Origin: Bacteroidota bacterium
Lineage (GTDB): Bacteria; Bacteroidota; Bacteroidia; Chitinophagales; Chitinophagaceae
NCBI GenBank assembly: GCA_947441205.1
Contig: CANETM010000093.1
Coordinates: 1-6,513 of the forward strand
DNA: 6,513 nucleotides
Reading direction: 5' to 3'
Of this stretch, positions 5,674 through 6,513 are shown piece by piece; the stretch's first letter is position 1; every line of letters begins with the position of its first letter. The notes under the pieces are model-generated. The model searched no databases. It worked only from the letters and a program-made list of their open reading frames with translations, and was not told the DNA's origin. The translations under genes were made by a program, and so were the position numbers.

Positions 5674-6513
5674 TTAACCAATCAATATACCTGCTATGCT
5701 TGCTGATAAATAGGAGGCGAGAGTACCTGCTAACAAAGCTTTTAATCCTAATTCTGCTAAGTCTTTGCGCCTTCCTGGTACTAATTCACCAATTCCGCCA
5801 ATTAACATACCTACGCTGCTAAAATTAGCAAAACCACATATGGCTATACTAACTATAAATAATCCTTTTTCAGTTATGATTGGTACCACTTTACTGGTAA
5901 GACTTTTAAATGCCACAAATTCATTAATGGTCAATTTTTGTCCAAGTAAAGTAGCTGCATTTTGAATGTCAACATTTGGAATGCCCATTGCCCATGCCAT
6001 TGGATAAAATAGTTTTCCAAATAAATAGTTTAAGCTTAAATCAATATTAGCGCTAAATAAATGTCCAATTTTTAATAAGCTCCAGTCAATGAATGCGATT
6101 AAAGCAATAAAACCAATTAACATGGCAATTACATTCATGGCAATTTTGAATCCTTCACCAGCTCCATGGGTAATCGCATCAATGGTGTTGCTATATTGAC
6201 TCTTAACTTCTAATTTAACCTTTCCCATTGTTTGGGATTCTTCCGTTTCAGGGAATAATATTTTGGCAATCACAAGTGCTCCTGGGGCTGCCATTAAACT
6301 AGCCGTAATTAATTTAGGTGCTAAATCGATACCCGCCTGTGCGCCCATATTGGCATAAACAATTAAAATACCACCAGCAATACATGCTAAACTTCCACTC
6401 ATACTAGCCAATAATTCACTTTTAGTCATAGTTGGTAAATAGGGGCGAATCATTACTTGCGCTTCCACTTGACCCACAAAAGCACTTGCAACATTACTCA
6501 ACGCCTCGGCTCC
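5674..6513 (-). CDS. CNT-family (NupC-like) concentrative nucleoside transporter, C-terminal 279 residues (cut at the right edge)
   Basis: This is the C-terminal two-thirds or so of an inner-membrane cation-coupled nucleoside symporter. The frame remains open to the window edge, where the fragment starts GAEALSNVASAF. Visible landmarks in fragment numbering are GQVEAQVMIRPYL (14-26, hairpin 1), TKSELLASMSGSLACIAGG (30-48), the loop PETEESQTMGKVKLEV, GEGFKIAMNVIAMLIGFIALIA (119-140), NEFVAF with Glu198 and CGFANFSSVG. In that last motif Phe228, Asn230 and Ser233 keep the spacing of V. cholerae CNT Phe366, Asn368 and Ser371, which bind the ribose. The usual GQTE in hairpin 1 is GQVE here. Several hydrophobic segments of about 20 residues continue to the C-terminal SYLSASIAGILIG. 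No start codon is in the window: an internal TTG at 6501 only looks like one, as conserved residues continue upstream of it. Substrate preference (purine or pyrimidine) cannot be fixed. Confidence 0.92.
   Translation of the reverse strand, partial: GAEALSNVASAFVGQVEAQVMIRPYLPTMTKSELLASMSGSLACIAGGILIVYANMGAQAGIDLAPKLITASLMAAPGALVIAKILFPETEESQTMGKVKLEVKSQYSNTIDAITHGAGEGFKIAMNVIAMLIGFIALIAFIDWSLLKIGHLFSANIDLSLNYLFGKLFYPMAWAMGIPNVDIQNAATLLGQKLTINEFVAFKSLTSKVVPIITEKGLFIVSIAICGFANFSSVGMLIGGIGELVPGRRKDLAELGLKALLAGTLASYLSASIAGILIG

Noticed and set aside
1..6513. A hidden defence system, mobile element, CRISPR array or RNA gene
   Set aside because: All long open frames are explained by conserved metabolic, transport or envelope families. 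No transposase, spaced repeats, tRNA-like folds or target-site duplications were seen on either strand.

Overview
The window is low-GC DNA from a member of the Bacteroidota. Three things point there: the protein sequences (a class I-gamma aminotransferase, a one-chain L-serine dehydratase, MqnE and a CNT nucleoside transporter), the weak or missing Shine-Dalgarno sequences, and several upstream matches to the Bacteroidota -7 box TAnnTTTG. MqnE means that menaquinone is made by the futalosine route. That fits environmental Bacteroidota such as Chitinophagia- or Cytophagia-like lineages better than gut Bacteroides, but the lineage is an inference.

Layout, left to right. The left edge holds the 5' part of a minus-strand RlmK-type SAM-dependent methyltransferase gene (1-296). 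Its probable GTG start overlaps the stop codon of a minus-strand PLP-dependent aspartate-type aminotransferase (296-1486). A 138-bp gap with a 9-bp inverted repeat and an 11-bp-spaced direct repeat follows. Next is a secreted class A beta-lactamase-like serine hydrolase, also on the minus strand (1625-2857). It is divergent from a plus-strand one-chain iron-sulfur L-serine ammonia-lyase (2899-4416). The 41-bp gap between the two is spanned by a perfect inverted repeat whose arms both read TACATTTG outward. The lyase gene converges on minus-strand mqnE (4462-5619). A minus-strand CNT-family nucleoside transporter (5674 to the right edge) is cut by the window end, so its N-terminus is missing.

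The genes are mostly housekeeping functions: amino-acid transamination, serine deamination to pyruvate, rRNA methylation, menaquinone synthesis and nucleoside uptake. They do not form one obvious pathway, and I see no mobile element, CRISPR array, RNA gene or defence system. MqnE (a branch drawing on chorismate and a nucleoside-derived intermediate) and the nucleoside transporter are adjacent on one strand, but nothing in the sequence shows a functional link. The most unusual feature is a 4 x 27-bp in-frame minisatellite inside the serine dehydratase gene. It adds a 36-residue hydrophilic repeat at the junction of the enzyme's two domains. No gene-free stretch exceeds 300 bp; the longest is 138 bp (1487-1624).
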